From Kitasatospora sp. A2-31 (GTDB lineage Bacteria; Actinomycetota; Actinomycetes; Streptomycetales; Streptomycetaceae): a stretch of 64,000 nucleotides of DNA. A model generated the notes under the pieces. That model ran no database searches and was not told where the DNA came from. It was given only the letters and a program-made list of their open reading frames with translations. The translations under genes were made by a program, and so were the position numbers. Within the stretch, counting starts at the first letter, position 1. Every line of letters begins with the position of its first letter. The stretch covers positions 49,868-113,867 of the forward strand of contig NZ_JAKNTA010000012.1 of NCBI RefSeq assembly GCF_022288725.1. Reading direction: 5' to 3'. Shown here piece after piece: positions 51,184 to 59,894 of the stretch.

Positions 51184-53655
51184 ATGTCCGCTCCCGGCCG
51201 AAGTGACGGTGTTGACCGGCTCATTGCCCACTCCTATGCTCGTCCGCGTTCGCGTCCGGCACCGGGGCCGGGGCCGCCCGGGCCCGCCCGACCGGAGCCG
51301 TCACCGGCTCGAAGGACTCTTCCCATCAGCACCCCCGTCGCACCCACCGACGCTCCCGAGGACGCGGCCGCGGCCGGCGCGCCGCAGACCCCCGCCGCTC
51401 CGGGTGCCCCGGCCTCCCCCGGCAGCCGGTCCGCCGAGCCGGACTCGCCGCACCCCGGCCGGCGCCGCTTTCTGACCTACCTGCTGGCCGCGCCCACCCT
51501 CACCGTCGCCGCCCGGGCCGGCCTGGACGCCGCCGCACCCGCCACCGCCCGGGCCGCCGTCCGCACCGCGGCCGAACAGTCCTCCGCCCCGGCGCAGTTG
51601 TCGGGCCTGCCCGGGATCCCCGATGTCGTCGACCTCGGCGACGCACTGATCCTGGCCGGCCTGCCGACCTCGCACCTTCTGGTGCTGGAGGTCACCGCCG
51701 ACGGCCGCGCCGCGCTGCACCTGCCGCGGCTGGAGGTCGGCCAGGGCCTCACCACCGCCGTCGCCATGCTGGTCGCCGACGAACTCGACGCCCGGCTGGC
51801 CGACGTGGACGTCCCGCTCTCCGACGGCCGCCCGGACCTGCTCTTCAACCAGCTCACCGGCGCCTCCAACTCCGTCCGATCGCTGTACGACCCGGTCCGA
51901 GCCGCCGCCGCAGCCGCCCGCGCCCGGCTGGTCACCGCCGCCGCCCGCCGCTGGTCGCTGCCCGCCGACAGCCTGCGCACCGCCGACTCCGCCGTCCTCG
52001 CCCCCGACGGCCGCCGCGCCGGCTACGGTGAACTCGCCGCGGAGGCCGCCGAAGTGGCCGTCCCCGCCGTCTCCGCCGCCCCCAAGACACCCGGCCAGCA
52101 GCGCCTGGTGGGCCGGCCGACCGGCCGGATCGACGCCCGCGACATCGTCACCGGCAAGGCCAAGTACGCCGGCGACCTCGCCGTTCCCGGCGCGGTGCCC
52201 TGCGTGGTCGCCCGCCCCACCACCCTCAACGGCACCCTCAGGTCCCTGGACGCCTCCGCCGCCCGCGCGATGCCCGGCGTGCTCGGCGTGGTCCGGATCC
52301 CCACCGGCGTCGCCGTGCTCGCCGAGACCTTCGACCAGGCGCTCAAGGCCCGCGACGCCCTGGTCACCACCTGGAACCCGGGCCCGGTCGCCGCCCTCTC
52401 CACCGCCGACATCAAGGCCCGACTGCGCGCCGCCCACGCGCCGTTCCTCGTCCCCCCGCTGCTCACCCGGTACGTGGACGCGGAGTTCGACTTCGCCTTC
52501 GTCAACCACGCACCGATGGAGGTGCTGACGGCCGTCGCCGACGTGCGCCCCGGCCGCGCCGAGCTCTGGTTCGCCGCGCAGACCCCGATCGTCGCCCAGC
52601 AGACCATCGCCGCCGAGCTCGGCCTGCCGCAGGACGCCGTCACCGTCCACGTGGTGCGCGGCGGCGGCTCGTTCGGCCGCCGGCTCTTCTTCGACGCCGC
52701 GCTGGAGGCCGCCCAGGTCTCCCGCGCCGCCGGTCGGCCGGTCAAGCTGATGTGGACCCGCAACGACGACATGCGTCACGGCCGGATGCGCCCGGCCAGC
52801 CACCACCGGATCCGCGCCACCCACGCCCTCGGGCAGGTGCTCACCTACGAGCACCGGGCCGCCACCGTGGCCACCGACTTCCGGCACGGCCTCGGCGAGG
52901 CGCTCACCGCCGCCGGTTTCAACCTCTCGGTCGCCGGGCTCAGCCTCGCCCAGGCCTTCTTCCTGCTCAGCGAGAAGAACCCCTACGACGTCGGCATCCC
53001 GACCCAGTTGCTGGCCGAGATCCCGCTGGAGGTGCCCACCGGCAGCTGGCGCTCGGTCTACTCCGGCACGGTCCGGGTCGCCGACGAGATCATGATGGAC
53101 GAACTCGCCCGCCGCCTCGGCCAGGACCCGGTCGCCTTCCGCCGGGCCCGTCTGCGCGGTGCCGCCGCCCGGGCCGTGCTGGACAAGGCCGCCGAGGCGG
53201 GCCGTTGGGGCCGCCCGATGCCCCCGGGGCAGGCCCAGGGCATCGGCTACCACGACGAGCACGGCAGCCGGGTCGCCTACCTCGTCGAGCTGGACGCCGC
53301 CGACCCGGAGCAGCCCCGCGTCACGCGCGCGGTGGTCGCCGCCGACGTCGGCCGCGCGGTCAACCCCCGGGGCCTGGAGGCCCAGCTGACCGGCGCGCTG
53401 ATCGACGGCATCTCGGTGGTGTTGCAGGCCGGCATCCACATCGACCACGGCGCCGTCCGCGAGGGCAGCTACGCCGACTTCCGCTACGCCCGGCAGCGGC
53501 AGAGCCCGCCGTCGGTCGAGATCCACCTGCTGCCGCCGACCGGATCGCCGGGCGGCGCAGGAGAGTTGGGCGTCCCGGCCGCCTCGGCCGCGGTCGCCAA
53601 CGCGTACGCCCGTGCGACCGGCACCAGCCCGCGCTCCTTCCCGATCGACTTCTGA
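51184..53655 (+). CDS. Molybdenum hydroxylase large subunit (isoquinoline 1-oxidoreductase beta-like)
   Basis: A ~823-aa aldehyde oxidase/xanthine dehydrogenase-family subunit that binds the molybdopterin cofactor. A Tat signal (HPGRRRFLTYLLAAPTLTVAARAGLDAAAPA) starts about 90 residues in. Downstream: GQGLTTAVAMLVADELDARL, the MoCo loop VVRGGGSFGRRLFFDAALEAA, EVPTGSWRSVYSGTVRVADEIMMDELA, and the catalytic Glu in PGGAGELGVPAASAA near the C-terminus, as in IorB. The only in-frame ATG near the front is 51184, giving an unusually long leader. It precedes the 2Fe-2S subunit. The FAD subunit is absent, as expected for the Ior type. Confidence 0.88.
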   Translation: MSAPGRSDGVDRLIAHSYARPRSRPAPGPGPPGPARPEPSPARRTLPISTPVAPTDAPEDAAAAGAPQTPAAPGAPASPGSRSAEPDSPHPGRRRFLTYLLAAPTLTVAARAGLDAAAPATARAAVRTAAEQSSAPAQLSGLPGIPDVVDLGDALILAGLPTSHLLVLEVTADGRAALHLPRLEVGQGLTTAVAMLVADELDARLADVDVPLSDGRPDLLFNQLTGASNSVRSLYDPVRAAAAAARARLVTAAARRWSLPADSLRTADSAVLAPDGRRAGYGELAAEAAEVAVPAVSAAPKTPGQQRLVGRPTGRIDARDIVTGKAKYAGDLAVPGAVPCVVARPTTLNGTLRSLDASAARAMPGVLGVVRIPTGVAVLAETFDQALKARDALVTTWNPGPVAALSTADIKARLRAAHAPFLVPPLLTRYVDAEFDFAFVNHAPMEVLTAVADVRPGRAELWFAAQTPIVAQQTIAAELGLPQDAVTVHVVRGGGSFGRRLFFDAALEAAQVSRAAGRPVKLMWTRNDDMRHGRMRPASHHRIRATHALGQVLTYEHRAATVATDFRHGLGEALTAAGFNLSVAGLSLAQAFFLLSEKNPYDVGIPTQLLAEIPLEVPTGSWRSVYSGTVRVADEIMMDELARRLGQDPVAFRRARLRGAAARAVLDKAAEAGRWGRPMPPGQAQGIGYHDEHGSRVAYLVELDAADPEQPRVTRAVVAADVGRAVNPRGLEAQLTGALIDGISVVLQAGIHIDHGAVREGSYADFRYARQRQSPPSVEIHLLPPTGSPGGAGELGVPAASAAVANAYARATGTSPRSFPIDF

Positions 53656-53672
53656 AGGGCCTCGACCTCCCC

Positions 53673-54131
53673 ATGCCCAGCCACACCTTCGTCCTCAACG
53701 GGCAGCCGGTCACCGTCGAGGCCCCGGACGACATGCCCCTGCTCTGGGTCCTGCGCGACAAGCTCGGCGTCACCGGCCCCAAGTACGGCTGCGGGGTGGG
53801 TGTCTGCCGCGCCTGCACCAGCCACCTGGACGGTGCGGAGTTCCAGCCCTGCACGGTGGCGGTCAAGGACTGCGCCGGCCGGCAGGTCACCACCATCGAG
53901 GGCCTCGCCGACGGCGACACCCTGCACCCCGTCCAGGAGGCCTGGCTCGCCTGCGACGTCGCCCAGTGCGGCTTCTGCCAGCCCGGCCAGATCATGACCG
54001 CGGTCGACCTGCTGCGCCGCACCCCCACCCCGACCGACGCCGACATCGACCGGATCCAGAACATCTGCCGCTGCGGCTCGTACCCCCGGATCCGCGAGGC
54101 CATCAAGCAGGCGGCCGCCCGGACGGCGTAG
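53673..54131 (+). CDS. (2Fe-2S)-binding subunit of the molybdenum hydroxylase (IorA-like)
   Basis: A 152-aa iron-sulfur protein. The N-terminal plant-ferredoxin cluster has KYGCGVGVCRACTSHLDGAEFQPC (four Cys). The C-terminal helical domain carries the second cluster in CDVAQCGFCQPGQIMTAVDLL and NICRCGSYPRIREAIKQA. This is the canonical two-cluster small subunit of xanthine oxidase-family enzymes. It starts 17 bp after the large subunit on the same strand, giving the beta-then-alpha order. Electrons would pass from the Mo centre through both clusters to an external acceptor. Confidence 0.92.
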   Translation: MPSHTFVLNGQPVTVEAPDDMPLLWVLRDKLGVTGPKYGCGVGVCRACTSHLDGAEFQPCTVAVKDCAGRQVTTIEGLADGDTLHPVQEAWLACDVAQCGFCQPGQIMTAVDLLRRTPTPTDADIDRIQNICRCGSYPRIREAIKQAAARTA

Positions 54132-54168
54132 GGGCCGGTGTTGGGGGCCGCGTTCTACGTCTCGCACA

Positions 54169-54196
54169 GCCGAGCGGAGCCGAGCGGAGCCGAGCA
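54169..54196 (+). repeat. Short tandem repeat of a 10-bp unit
   Basis: About 2.5 copies of AGCCGAGCGG-type 10-mers, just downstream of the iron-sulfur subunit. Confidence 0.6.
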
Positions 54197-54271
54197 GGGG
54201 CTGAGCAGGCGCGACGCCCCCGGCCGGGGCGGGCCGGGCGCCCCGCGTACCCCGGGCCAGGGGGGCGGGTG

Positions 54272-55030
54272 TCAGCCGGCCGCCTTGCGGAGCTTCTCCA
54301 GCTGGCGCGCGACCACCTCCTGCGGCACCTTCGTCGCAGGGCCGCCCTTGCCGCCGCCCGACAGGTTGCCCGGGGCGAACACGGCGACCACCGCTCCCTG
54401 CCGGACGACCGTCACCTCCTGGGTGTTCGCGCCGTAGGCCAGGGTGTAGGAGACCGCCTCGTCGCCGAGGGCCGGAGCGGGCAGCGCCGCGACCGTGGCC
54501 GGCCGGGGGACGCCGCCCTCGTAGTGGGTGCAGCTCTTCAGCGCGGTCCTCAGCGCCGCCAGCACCTGCTTCGCGCCGTCGCCCTCGAAGCCGCCGAGGA
54601 GGATGCCGACGCCTGCGCCGCCCGCGTCGGCCGACATCACGCTGCCGGCGGCCTTCGCGGAGGCGGCGGGCCTGATCTTCCCGGTCCGGATGTTCTCCAC
54701 CGGCTGGCAGTCCTGCGGGGTGGTGGGGAGCGGCTCGCTCCTGCCGGTCTCGACGGGCCACCCGGTCGCGGTGTAGCCGGGCAGGTCGCCGGTGGCGAGG
54801 ACGGCGGCCTGCAGCTGTACCGCGTCGAGCACGCGCGCGGGCGCGGGCGGTTGCGCCCCGGCGGGCGCGGGCGACCCCGGGACGGGAGCGGTCGCCGGGG
54901 CGGCCGCAGTCGGCGCCGCCGGGCCGTCTGCAGCCGCCTTGCCGTCGCCGGCACCGGAGCTCCCGCACGCCGCGGCCATCAGGGCCGCCGACAAGCCGAG
55001 CGCCAGCCGGACCACGCGGTTGCCTCGCAT
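54272..55030 (-). CDS. Lipoprotein of unknown function
   Basis: A ~252-aa lipoprotein; ATG 55030 is chosen because the lipobox follows at once (RLALGLSAALMAAACGSSG, Cys about residue 21), with GGAGAGA upstream. After a Ala/Pro-rich linker (PAPAGAQPPAPA) comes a compact domain (LDAVQLQAAVLATGDLPGYTATGWPVE ... PQDCQPVENI ... LRTALKSCTHYEGG ... EAVSYTLAYGANTQEVTVVRQGAVVAVF) with two Cys. The pattern resembles actinobacterial sensor-domain-like lipoproteins, but I cannot name a family. It converges on the IorAB genes. Confidence 0.78.
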   Translation of the reverse strand: MRGNRVVRLALGLSAALMAAACGSSGAGDGKAAADGPAAPTAAAPATAPVPGSPAPAGAQPPAPARVLDAVQLQAAVLATGDLPGYTATGWPVETGRSEPLPTTPQDCQPVENIRTGKIRPAASAKAAGSVMSADAGGAGVGILLGGFEGDGAKQVLAALRTALKSCTHYEGGVPRPATVAALPAPALGDEAVSYTLAYGANTQEVTVVRQGAVVAVFAPGNLSGGGKGGPATKVPQEVVARQLEKLRKAAG

Positions 55031-55258
55031 CAGTTCTCTCCGTCCACGTCGCATACGTGCCGCCGACCGCCGGGGGTCGGCGGCATCCGGGCGAGGACAT
55101 GCTGGCAAAGCGGACGGGCGGCATTCAGCCGATCAGCACAATCGGCCCATGAGATGATGAATCGTCATACAGGCGTCCGATTCCGGCGCCGCCGGCGGCA
55201 AGCCCGTTCGAACGCGACGCCCGCAGTCGACGTGCCGGGGCCTCGGACGGGACTCTCC

Positions 55259-55870
55259 TCACCACTTGCCCTGCGGGTCCCGGCCGAAGAAGGCGGCCAG
55301 CCGGTCGTAGAGCGGAGCGTCCTCGGCGACGGACACCTCCGGGCCGAAGGCGTGGTTCTCCTCCTCGCTCCCCCGGAACTCCGGGCGCAGCGCGGCCCGG
55401 GCCCAGGCCAGCGAGGCGCGGGCCACCTCGTGGTCCAGGCCCTCGGTGGACTGGCCGGTGGCGTGCGCGAGGTCCCAGCCGTGGACGGCGAACTCGGCGA
55501 TCTGCTGGTCCAGCGGGAAGCGGGCGGGCACCTCGGCACCTCCGGGCAGCTCGATGACCCCGTCCAGGTCACCCGCGCCGCGCCAGGCGGCGACCAGCTC
55601 CTCGGCCCCGGCCTCGAAGACGTGCAGCCAGTCGTCCTCGATCCGCTCGAAGGACAGCGACCAGTCGGGGTTGCCGCCGTTCGCCCGGACGGCGAACTGC
55701 CGCAGATCGAAGACGAGGTGGCTGATGAGGTCGCCGACGTCCCAGGACCGGCACGGCGTCGGGTGGCCGGCCAGCTCGGTGCCGACGCCGTCGATCAGAC
55801 CGGCGGTCTGAGCGAGCGCCCGGGCGAGCAGCTCGATCGGGTCGGAGCTCGGGTTCCCGCTTCCGGTCAT
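55259..55870 (-). CDS. TIGR03086-family (maleylpyruvate isomerase-like) metal-binding protein
   Basis: A 203-aa DinB/MDMPI-fold protein of the TIGR03086 family. The N-terminus LARALAQTAGLIDGVG ... PTPCRSWDVGDLISHLVFDLRQF holds the first metal His (SHL). The central ...PLDQQIAEFAVHGWDLAHATGQ holds the second His with the GWD motif, and the C-terminal SLAWARAALRPEFR is conserved. Relatives use mycothiol as cofactor, fitting an actinobacterium. The enzyme activity is unknown. Confidence 0.87.
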   Translation of the reverse strand: MTGSGNPSSDPIELLARALAQTAGLIDGVGTELAGHPTPCRSWDVGDLISHLVFDLRQFAVRANGGNPDWSLSFERIEDDWLHVFEAGAEELVAAWRGAGDLDGVIELPGGAEVPARFPLDQQIAEFAVHGWDLAHATGQSTEGLDHEVARASLAWARAALRPEFRGSEEENHAFGPEVSVAEDAPLYDRLAAFFGRDPQGKW

Positions 55871-55963
55871 GGGAGGAGCCTCTCGGTGGTTCGGTCAGGT
55901 GAGCGGACCGGCCGATCGTAAGCGGGCGCACCGACAACCGGCCCCGCGCAACACCGCGCCGGG

Positions 55964-56035
55964 CCGGGTGACGCACGCACCGTTCGACCGGGTGACGCAC
56001 GTGCCGTTCTGCCGGGTGACGCCCGCGCCGCTCGT
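55964..56035 (+). repeat. Three tandem copies of a 24-bp unit
   Basis: Imperfect 24-bp copies start at 55964, 55988 and 56012 (each CCGGGTGACGC-type) between the TIGR03086 and SDR genes. Confidence 0.75.
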
Positions 56036-56130
56036 CGGGTCGCGCGCCGGCCGGCCGTGCCGCTCACGCGCCGGCGGCGCGCCGGCCCGGGCACCCGGGC
56101 CGGCGTGCCGCTGCACCCGTAGCAGCCGGT

Positions 56131-56886
56131 TCAGGCCACCACGCCGCCGTCGACGGCGATCTCGGCACCCGTGATGTACCGGCCGTCCTCACCCGCGAGG
56201 TGGGAGACGGTCGCGGCGACGTCCGCGGCGGAACCGAACTCCCCGAGGGCGGTCAGCCCGCGCTGGAAGTCGGCGCCGGGGCCGTCCGCGGGGTTCATGT
56301 CGGTGTCGATCGGCCCCGGGTGGATCACGTTGACCGTGATGCCGCGCGGACCGAGTTCGCGGGCCAGCCCCTTGGTGAGCCCCACCGTCGCGGCCTTGCT
56401 CGCGGCGTACAGCGTGGCGCCGGAGAAGGCGACGCGGTGCGCGAGACAGCTACCGATGGTGATGATGCGGCCGCCCTCGCCGAGGTGGGCCGCGGCGGCC
56501 TGGGCGAAGAGGTACGGCGCCCGGACGTTGACCTCCAGCACCCGGTCCACGTCCTCCAGCGCCACGTCCTCGATCGGACCGACCGCGCCGACTCCGGCGT
56601 TGTTGACCAGGATGTCGAGCCGGCCGAACCGCTCCGCCACGGCCGCCACCACGTTGCGGACCTCCTGCGGGTCGGCGCTGTCCGCGCGGACCGCCCAGCC
56701 GCGCCGGCCCATCGCCGTGATCTTCCGGGCGATCTCCTCGGCCCTCTCTGCGCTGCCCAGGTAGGTCACCACGACGTCGGCGCCGTCCTCGGCGAGCCGC
56801 AAGGCCGTCGCCGCGCCCATCCCCCGGCTGCCGCCGGTCACCAGGGCCACCTTGCCGTCGAGCTTCGCCGGCTTCGTCATCGTCAT
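56131..56886 (-). CDS. Short-chain dehydrogenase/reductase
   Basis: A ~251-aa SDR. VALVTGGSRGMGAATALRLAEDGADVVVTYLG is the cofactor fold, ILVNNAGVGAVGPIEDVALED the middle motif, and GSCLAHRVAFSGATLYAASKAATVGLTKGLARELGPRGITVN supplies Ser, Tyr and Lys of the active site; the end is YITGAEIAVDGG, as in FabG-like enzymes. The start is uncertain: ATG 56886 (GAGGAG upstream) or the longer ATG 56919 (GAGGA, good spacing). Substrate unknown. Confidence 0.87.
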   Translation of the reverse strand: MTMTKPAKLDGKVALVTGGSRGMGAATALRLAEDGADVVVTYLGSAERAEEIARKITAMGRRGWAVRADSADPQEVRNVVAAVAERFGRLDILVNNAGVGAVGPIEDVALEDVDRVLEVNVRAPYLFAQAAAAHLGEGGRIITIGSCLAHRVAFSGATLYAASKAATVGLTKGLARELGPRGITVNVIHPGPIDTDMNPADGPGADFQRGLTALGEFGSAADVAATVSHLAGEDGRYITGAEIAVDGGVVA

Positions 56887-57303
56887 ATCGTTCGAACTCC
56901 TCGTCTCGTTCTCGGACATGACTCGATCCTCGGCCCTGGCGACCCGCGAGTCCGGCGGCATTCGGACATCGAGTTCAACGTTCAACAATCCGCCGCTCGC
57001 CCTGCTCCTCCCGCCCGCCGGACGGCAGCGGAGCCAGCCGCCGCTCGGCCGCTGCGGCGGGGCCGGCCGCAGGCCCGCCCCGCCGCGCGAGAGCGGGAGC
57101 CGAACCGCGGCCCGCCGTCCGGCTCCCGCAGGTGCCGGCGCGCGCGGTCGTCGAAGCCGGCTCCCCGAAGCGCCGTCAGCGCCAGGCGCGCGGCGGCAAC
57201 CGGGGCGGGCGCGGCGGCAACCGCGGCGCGAAGCACCCCAGGCTGCACCGCAGCGGCCGCCCCCTCCGGGAGGGGCGGCCGCTCGGTGCGGGCGGGCGAG
57301 CCG

Positions 57304-58083
57304 TCAGAGGCTCAGGGCCTGGCCGGGGAAGATGAGGTCGGGATCGGCGCCGATCGTCTTGACGTTCTTGGCGTGCAGGCTCGCGGTGTCGGTGCCGAAC
57401 TTGGCCGCGATGCCGCTCAGGGTGTCGCCGCTCTTGACGGTGTAGCTGCCGGCCGACGGCGCGTTCGTACCCGCGGCCTTCGGCGGCGCCGACTTCCGGG
57501 CAGGCGCGGTCTGCTGGGGCGCCGGCTTCTGGGGGGCGGACTTCTGGGCGGGTCCGGCCTGCTGGGGCACAGCCTTCTGCGGGGCGGCCTTCTGGGGGGC
57601 GGCCTTCTGCGGGGCCGGCTGCTGGGCGGGCTTGGCCGCCGGGGCCGAGGCGTCGACGGCGGCCGGGGCGCCGCCCTTGCTCAGGCCGGCCTTCTTCGAG
57701 CAGACGGGCCAGGCGCCGGGGCCCTGCGAGGCGAGGACCTTCTCGGCGACCGAGATCTGCTGCGCCCTGGTCGCCTGGTTGGCCTGCGGCGCGTAGGCGG
57801 TGCCGCCGTACGCGGCCCAGGTGGACGGGGTGAACTGCAGTCCGCCGTAGAAACCGTTGCCGGTGCTGATGCTCCAGTTGCCGCCGCTCTCGCACTGGGC
57901 GACGGTGTCCCAGGCCGAGGCGGGCGCGGCGGAGGCCGAGGTGGCCGTGACGAGGCCGGCCACCGGCAGGGCCGCGACGGCCCCGCCGACCAGCGCGAGG
58001 CGGGCACGGCTGCGGCGCTTCCCGGGGGTGGTCGTGGTGGTGTCGGCGGTGGTGGCAGCGGCGGTCTCGTGACGGATTTCCAT
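57304..58083 (-). CDS. Resuscitation-promoting factor-type transglycosylase with LysM
   Basis: A 259-aa secreted enzyme. After a signal (RARLALVGGAVAALPVAGLVTATSASA) comes the Rpf domain: WDTVAQCESGGNWSISTGNGFYGGLQFTPSTWAAYGG (catalytic Glu in QCESGG, about residue 65). A linker with repeated PQKAA/PQKS units follows (about 135-205), then one LysM domain (YTVKSGDTLSGIAAKFGTDTASLHAKNVKTIG...IFPGQALSL). It should cut and bind peptidoglycan during spore germination or growth resumption. ATG 58083 has GAGAGGA with six-base spacing. A long AT-richer upstream region suggests an extended leader. Confidence 0.9.
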   Translation of the reverse strand: MEIRHETAAATTADTTTTTPGKRRSRARLALVGGAVAALPVAGLVTATSASAAPASAWDTVAQCESGGNWSISTGNGFYGGLQFTPSTWAAYGGTAYAPQANQATRAQQISVAEKVLASQGPGAWPVCSKKAGLSKGGAPAAVDASAPAAKPAQQPAPQKAAPQKAAPQKAVPQQAGPAQKSAPQKPAPQQTAPARKSAPPKAAGTNAPSAGSYTVKSGDTLSGIAAKFGTDTASLHAKNVKTIGADPDLIFPGQALSL

Positions 58084-58612
58084 GAAAGTCCTCTCGGCAA
58101 ACCCCGGGCGGGCAGGCGGAACCAGACCCTTGGCAGGGCCCGTCGCGCTCACCTCACTCGATGGGCGGCCTCGCACGTGTCGGACGTGCCGTGCCGCCCC
58201 GGTCACCCCTGCTCGGTGACGGCCTGTTCGAGCCGGCCGTGTCGGCAGGCACCGCCCTCGCGCCGGTGGTCAGTCGGCGGGCCGTGCGTCGGGGGGTGGA
58301 CCCGGGTGGTGCTCGTTGCACCGCCAATGAAGCTAAGGGCCCTCCCGGCACGGCTTCAAGCGGTTCCTGGAGGTCCCAGGTCAGTTGACTGTTACCGGCG
58401 GTACGGATCATGAAAGCCCACCCGAAATGGACAGGTCTGACTGGATTTTCAAGATCAAACGGTCAATTTCCGTGCCGTCACTCACATCTATCGGATTGTC
58501 GGATCTAACAATCAGTCACCTGAGGGCGAGGGTGGTGCTACTGACCGTCACCGCCCGCGCCGGAGTTCCCCGTTCCGGCGGGCCACGGAGTGACCTGCGC
58601 CACAACGGTCAC
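58084..58612 (-). promoter_or_regulatory. Long upstream region of the Rpf-type gene
   Basis: About 530 bp without a coding sequence. The far end (about 58430-58515) is markedly AT-richer than the rest of the window, with candidate hexamers on the minus strand (TTGACC, TTGTTA, TAGATG) and an ATTGT...ACAAT inverted repeat. Rpf genes in streptomycetes are known to have long regulated leaders, but I did not find the conserved blocks of the c-di-AMP riboswitch here. Confidence 0.45.
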
Positions 58613-59305
58613 TCACCGTGTCCATGCCGTTCGCACTGCGTAGTACACCACCAGTCCGTATCCGACGCAGTACGTGACCCGTCGCACCCTCGGCGAGAGC
58701 CGGGCACCGAGCGAAACGCCCACCGCCGCGAGCAGTTGCTGCCACGTCAGCGAGGCCGCCAGGACGCCCGCCACGAAGGCCGACCCGGCCGCGGCGCCAT
58801 ACGGGCCACCGGACAGGGCACCCGCGCCACCGCCCGTGACCAGGGCGGCGAAGTAGAGCGCGGTGGTCGGGTTCACGGCCGTCAGGGCCGCGAACCGCAG
58901 GAACACCCGACCGGGCCCGGCGGGCGCGGTCACGGCCGCTCCGGCGTCCCCCGGCCCCGGCTCCGGCCCCGCGGCAGTCCCCTGCCCCTGCCGCGGCCCC
59001 ACCGCCGGCTCCCGGCGCAGCCCCAGGAGTCCCCGGACCGCCACCAGCACCAGCACCACCGCCGCGGCGGCCCGCGCCCAGGCCTCCCAACCCGAGAGAA
59101 CCGATGCGAGCCGCGAACCGAGCGCGGTGGCGAGCGCCGCGTAGGCCATGTCGACGAAGGCCACCGCACACGCCGCACTCACCGCCGCCGCGCGCCCGCG
59201 CCGCCCCTCCTCCAGCAGCAACACCCCGACCGCCCCCAGCGGCACCGCCACACCCAGACCTGCGCCGACGCCCGCCAGCGCCGCCGCGCCCACTCCGTTC
59301 ACCAT
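58613..59305 (-). CDS. LysE-family exporter
   Basis: A ~230-aa membrane exporter with six predicted helices: GAALAGVGAGLGVAVPLGAVGVLLLEEGRRG (the family's N-terminal P-x-G-P region is altered), FVDMAYAALATALG, LSGWEAWARAAAAVVLVLVAVRGLLGLR, then FAALTAVNPTTALYFAALV and SLTWQQLLAAVG. The LysE family exports amino acids. ATG 59305 is used; a GTG nine bases upstream is possible. It is divergent from an Lrp regulator that starts only 71 bp away, the standard lysE/lysG-like arrangement, so export is probably controlled by that regulator and its amino acid ligand. Confidence 0.85.
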   Translation of the reverse strand: MVNGVGAAALAGVGAGLGVAVPLGAVGVLLLEEGRRGRAAAVSAACAVAFVDMAYAALATALGSRLASVLSGWEAWARAAAAVVLVLVAVRGLLGLRREPAVGPRQGQGTAAGPEPGPGDAGAAVTAPAGPGRVFLRFAALTAVNPTTALYFAALVTGGGAGALSGGPYGAAAGSAFVAGVLAASLTWQQLLAAVGVSLGARLSPRVRRVTYCVGYGLVVYYAVRTAWTR

Positions 59306-59359
59306 GGCCGCCACGGTGGCGCACCGGCGCCGGGAAGCACGGCCGGATTCGGGCCCGCG

Positions 59360-59374
59360 CCGCGATAATCGCGG
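59360..59374. promoter_or_regulatory. Palindrome over a predicted leaderless promoter
   Basis: CCGCGAT-A-ATCGCGG is a perfect 7-1-7 palindrome. It contains GATAAT (59364-59369), which sits seven bases before the Lrp ATG at 59376 and fits a -10 box of a leaderless transcript. It is a likely autoregulatory operator for Lrp. Confidence 0.6.
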
Positions 59375-59375
59375 C

Positions 59376-59807
59376 ATGGACGACCTCGACAGAGAGATCC
59401 TCGGCGAACTGCGCGCGGATGCGCGGATCTCCTACCGCGACCTCGGGGCCCGGGTGGGCCTGAGCGCCAACGCGGCCGCCGACCGCGTCCGACGGCTGCT
59501 CCGCACCGGCGTGATCCGCGGCTTCACGGCGCTGGTCGACCCGGGCGCCGACGCCACCCGCCCGGGCCTGACCGTCTTCATCGACGTCCGGCTGCGCCAG
59601 GACATGGACAGCGACGACTTCGAGACGATCGCCCTCCGGCTGCCCGGCGTCACCGAGACCGCGCACGTCACGGGCGAGTACGACTACCTGCTGCGGGCGC
59701 GGGTCACCGACGCCGCCGGGCTCGACCAGCTGCTGCGCCGGCTCAAGCACGAGGCAGGTGTCGCCCACTCCAGCACCCGCATCGCCCTGCGGATCGCCTC
59801 GCGCTGA
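59376..59807 (+). CDS. Lrp/AsnC family transcriptional regulator
   Basis: A 143-aa feast/famine regulator. The N-terminal HTH is DDLDREILGELRADARISYRDLGARVGLSANAAADRVRRLLRTGVIRGF (residues 2-50). The C-terminal RAM/effector domain is FIDVRLRQDMDSDDFETIALRLPGVTETAHVTGEYDYLLRARVTD. It binds an amino acid and assembles as dimers/octamers in the known family. There is no ribosome site, but GATAAT lies seven bases upstream, suggesting leaderless translation. Divergent from the LysE-type exporter it probably controls. Confidence 0.9.
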   Translation: MDDLDREILGELRADARISYRDLGARVGLSANAAADRVRRLLRTGVIRGFTALVDPGADATRPGLTVFIDVRLRQDMDSDDFETIALRLPGVTETAHVTGEYDYLLRARVTDAAGLDQLLRRLKHEAGVAHSSTRIALRIASR

Positions 59808-59894
59808 GCCACCGGCCGGAGGCCGGTGCGGCGGCCGGCGTCAGGGTCGGGGCCGGTGCCGGGGCCGGTCCCGGTGCCCGGGCCCCGCAGCGGC

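Noticed and set aside
58084..58560. c-di-AMP (ydaO-type) riboswitch before the Rpf gene
   Set aside because: I looked on the minus strand for the conserved blocks and saw no convincing match; only a long AT-richer leader can be supported.
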